From: an uncultured Collinsella sp.
Lineage (GTDB): Bacteria > Actinomycetota > Coriobacteriia > Coriobacteriales > Coriobacteriaceae
Assembly (NCBI GenBank): GCA_900541855.1
Contig: UQLD01000004.1
Coordinates: 1-64,000, forward strand
Reading direction: 5' to 3'
Length of the DNA stretch: 64,000 nucleotides
Shown: positions 62,536-64,000 of the stretch, piece after piece
Position numbering within the stretch: position 1 is the first letter of the stretch
Layout: each line of letters begins with the position of its first letter
Notes under the pieces: model-generated
Database searches by the model: none
Seen by the model: only the letters and a program-made list of their open reading frames with translations
What the model was told of the DNA's origin: nothing
Position numbers and translations under genes: made by a program

Positions 62536-64000
62536 ATGGAGTCATCTGCCTACCCGATGCTCTTTAGCCCGATCAAGGTCGGTACGACCGAGGTCAAGAA
62601 CCGCGTCTTTATGCCGCCGGTGTCCACCAACCTGGCCGATCATGGCTATGTGACCGACGACTTGGTCGATCATTACCGTGCCCGTGCCAAGGGCGGCGTT
62701 GGCCTGATCATCACCGAGGTCGTGACGGTCGAGCCTACCTATACCTATCTGCCGGGTGACATGTGCTGCTACGACGACACGTTTATCCCTGGCTGGGAAA
62801 AGCTCGCCGCCGCCGTGCATGAGTATGGCTGCAAGATCATGCCGCAGCTCTTTCACCCCGCCTACATGGCCTTTAACATTCCGGGCACGCCGCGCCTGAT
62901 CGCTCCGTCCTTCGTGGGACCGTCCTATGCCCGTGAGGCACCGCGTCCTATCACGGTCGACGAGATTCACGAGCTCACGCATCAGTTTGGCGACGCCGCT
63001 GTGCGTATGCAAAAGGCTGGCGTCGATGGCGTCGAGGTCCATGCGGCGCATGCCCACGGCATGCTTGGCGGCTTTTTGACCCCGCTCTACAACAAGCGTA
63101 CCGATGAGTACGGCGGCTCGCTCGACGCCCGTATGCGCTTCTTGCTCGAGGTCATCGCCGAGATTCGCGAGCGCTGCGGCAAGGACTTTATCATCGACGT
63201 CCGTATCTCGGGCGACGAGTACACCGATGGCGGCCTGACCCTCAACGACATGATCTACGTCTCGCGTCGCCTGGAGAAGGCCGGCGTCGACATGATTCAT
63301 GTGTCGGGCGGCACCACCATCAAGCGCGGCTCCGCGATTCCCGCCGCCGGTACGCAGCAGGCCTCGCATGCCGCCTGCTCGCGCGAGATCAAAAAGCACG
63401 TCAACATTCCCGTCGCCACCGTCGGCCGCATCAACGAGGCCTGGATCGCCGAGGAGCTGATCGAGGACGGCGCTGCCGACATCTGTATGATGGGCCGCGC
63501 CAATCTGTGCGATGCTGAGTTCTGCAACAAGGCCGCTGCCGGCAACGCCGATGACATCCGCCCCTGCATTGGCTGCCTGCGCTGTCTGAACGGCATTATG
63601 TTTGGCAAGCGCATCTCCTGCACCGTTAATCCGGACGTGGAGCGCGACGAGGCCGGCTACGAGCCTGCCGCCGAGGCCAAGAACGTGCTCGTTGTGGGCG
63701 CTGGTCCTGCGGGCATGGAGGCAGCCTACATTGCCGCCAAGCGCGGCCACAACGTGGTGCTCGTGGACAAGCAGGATGAGCCGGGCGGCGAGATGCGCAT
63801 CGCAGCCGTTCCGCCGGCAAAGCAGGAGCTCACCCGCGTGATCAAGTATCAGTACCGTCGTCTGGCCGAGGCCGGCGTCACATGCGTCTTTGGCACCGAG
63901 CTTTCGGCCGAGGACATTCAGCGCGACTACGCAGGTTACGAGGTTGTCCTGGCTTATGGCGCCGAGCCCATCGCTCCGGCCTTCATGCAGGGCTTTAAGC
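62536..64000 (+). CDS. FAD/FMN-dependent enoate reductase (2,4-dienoyl-CoA reductase/old yellow enzyme family), partial
   Basis: At least 488 residues; the gene runs past the window end. Residues about 1-340 form an old-yellow-enzyme FMN barrel (MLFSPIKVGTTEVKNRVFMPP, HAAHAHGMLGGFLTPLYNKR, VGRINEAW). Then comes the 4Fe-4S cluster site CIGCLRCLNG with a later Cys in SCTVNP, and an FAD/NAD fold (VVGAGPAGMEAAYIAAKRG). This is the 2,4-dienoyl-CoA reductase/bile acid BaiCD-type architecture. The natural substrate cannot be told. The ATG follows GAAAGGAAG. Confidence 0.85.
   Translation, partial: MESSAYPMLFSPIKVGTTEVKNRVFMPPVSTNLADHGYVTDDLVDHYRARAKGGVGLIITEVVTVEPTYTYLPGDMCCYDDTFIPGWEKLAAAVHEYGCKIMPQLFHPAYMAFNIPGTPRLIAPSFVGPSYAREAPRPITVDEIHELTHQFGDAAVRMQKAGVDGVEVHAAHAHGMLGGFLTPLYNKRTDEYGGSLDARMRFLLEVIAEIRERCGKDFIIDVRISGDEYTDGGLTLNDMIYVSRRLEKAGVDMIHVSGGTTIKRGSAIPAAGTQQASHAACSREIKKHVNIPVATVGRINEAWIAEELIEDGAADICMMGRANLCDAEFCNKAAAGNADDIRPCIGCLRCLNGIMFGKRISCTVNPDVERDEAGYEPAAEAKNVLVVGAGPAGMEAAYIAAKRGHNVVLVDKQDEPGGEMRIAAVPPAKQELTRVIKYQYRRLAEAGVTCVFGTELSAEDIQRDYAGYEVVLAYGAEPIAPAFMQGFK

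Overview
The window looks like a chromosomal segment of a gut Coriobacteriia, most likely Collinsella or a close relative. This is inference: the DNA is GC-rich with strong GC bias at third codon positions, ribosome binding sites are AGGAGG-like, and the gene set fits (FeoA-FeoA-FeoB, paired YhgE/Pip membrane proteins, CpsC-CpsD-CpsB, a VanRS-like two-component system). No transposase, phage gene, rRNA or CRISPR array was seen. Two tRNA genes are present (Arg-ACG and Ser-GCT).

Layout. 1-9.5 kb: core genes (band-7 protein, rlmH, proC, serS, dacA), the two tRNAs with unusual inverted tRNA-like repeats, and a large protein of unknown function. 9.6-14.9 kb: two response regulator/kinase pairs, one VanRS-like and divergent from the D,D-carboxypeptidase gene, the other PhoB/PhoR-like next to pstB. 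15-17.6 kb: a CpsC-CpsD-CpsB polysaccharide control module and an acetyltransferase. 17.8-30.1 kb: htpG, two adjacent YhgE/Pip genes flanked by copies of a structured repeat, an EamA transporter, an M20 amidohydrolase, an internally deleted MFS gene and hisS. 30.3-38.3 kb: ppc, then a lactate racemase region (larA and an aquaglyceroporin on +, larB-larC-tetR on -). 38.4-45 kb: serB, aspS, an HPr-like gene and a ferrous iron uptake locus. 45.1-61.0 kb: the most coherent accessory block, a galacturonate/pectin-oligomer system. It has a LacI-type regulator, uxaC, uxaB, uxaA, a GPH transporter, a GH28 polygalacturonase, an esterase, a pectin methylesterase fused to a second esterase, an SGNH esterase, a GH105 hydrolase and a TIM-barrel isomerase-like protein. 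61.1 kb to the end: a GltD-like flavoprotein and a 2,4-dienoyl-CoA reductase-like flavoenzyme cut by the window edge.

How the pectin genes fit together: none of the carbohydrate-active enzymes shows a signal peptide, so the cell probably imports short, methylated and acetylated galacturonides (GPH carrier), strips the esters in the cytoplasm (esterase, CE8 fusion, SGNH), cleaves them (GH28, GH105) and sends galacturonate through UxaC, UxaB and UxaA to 2-keto-3-deoxygluconate. KDG kinase and aldolase are not in the window. A GTGAACGTTCAC-type palindrome recurs in pairs about 40 bp apart before uxaC, the transporter and the GH105 gene, and defines a probable LacI-type regulon.

The most unusual non-coding signals are two families of structured intergenic elements whose stems differ in sequence but keep pairing: 33200-33326 with 35718-35842, and 19877-20020 with 25324-25470. 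There are also repeats next to tRNAs that carry an inverted T-arm box, and a roughly 200 bp element with 29 bp inverted ends at 46245-46441.
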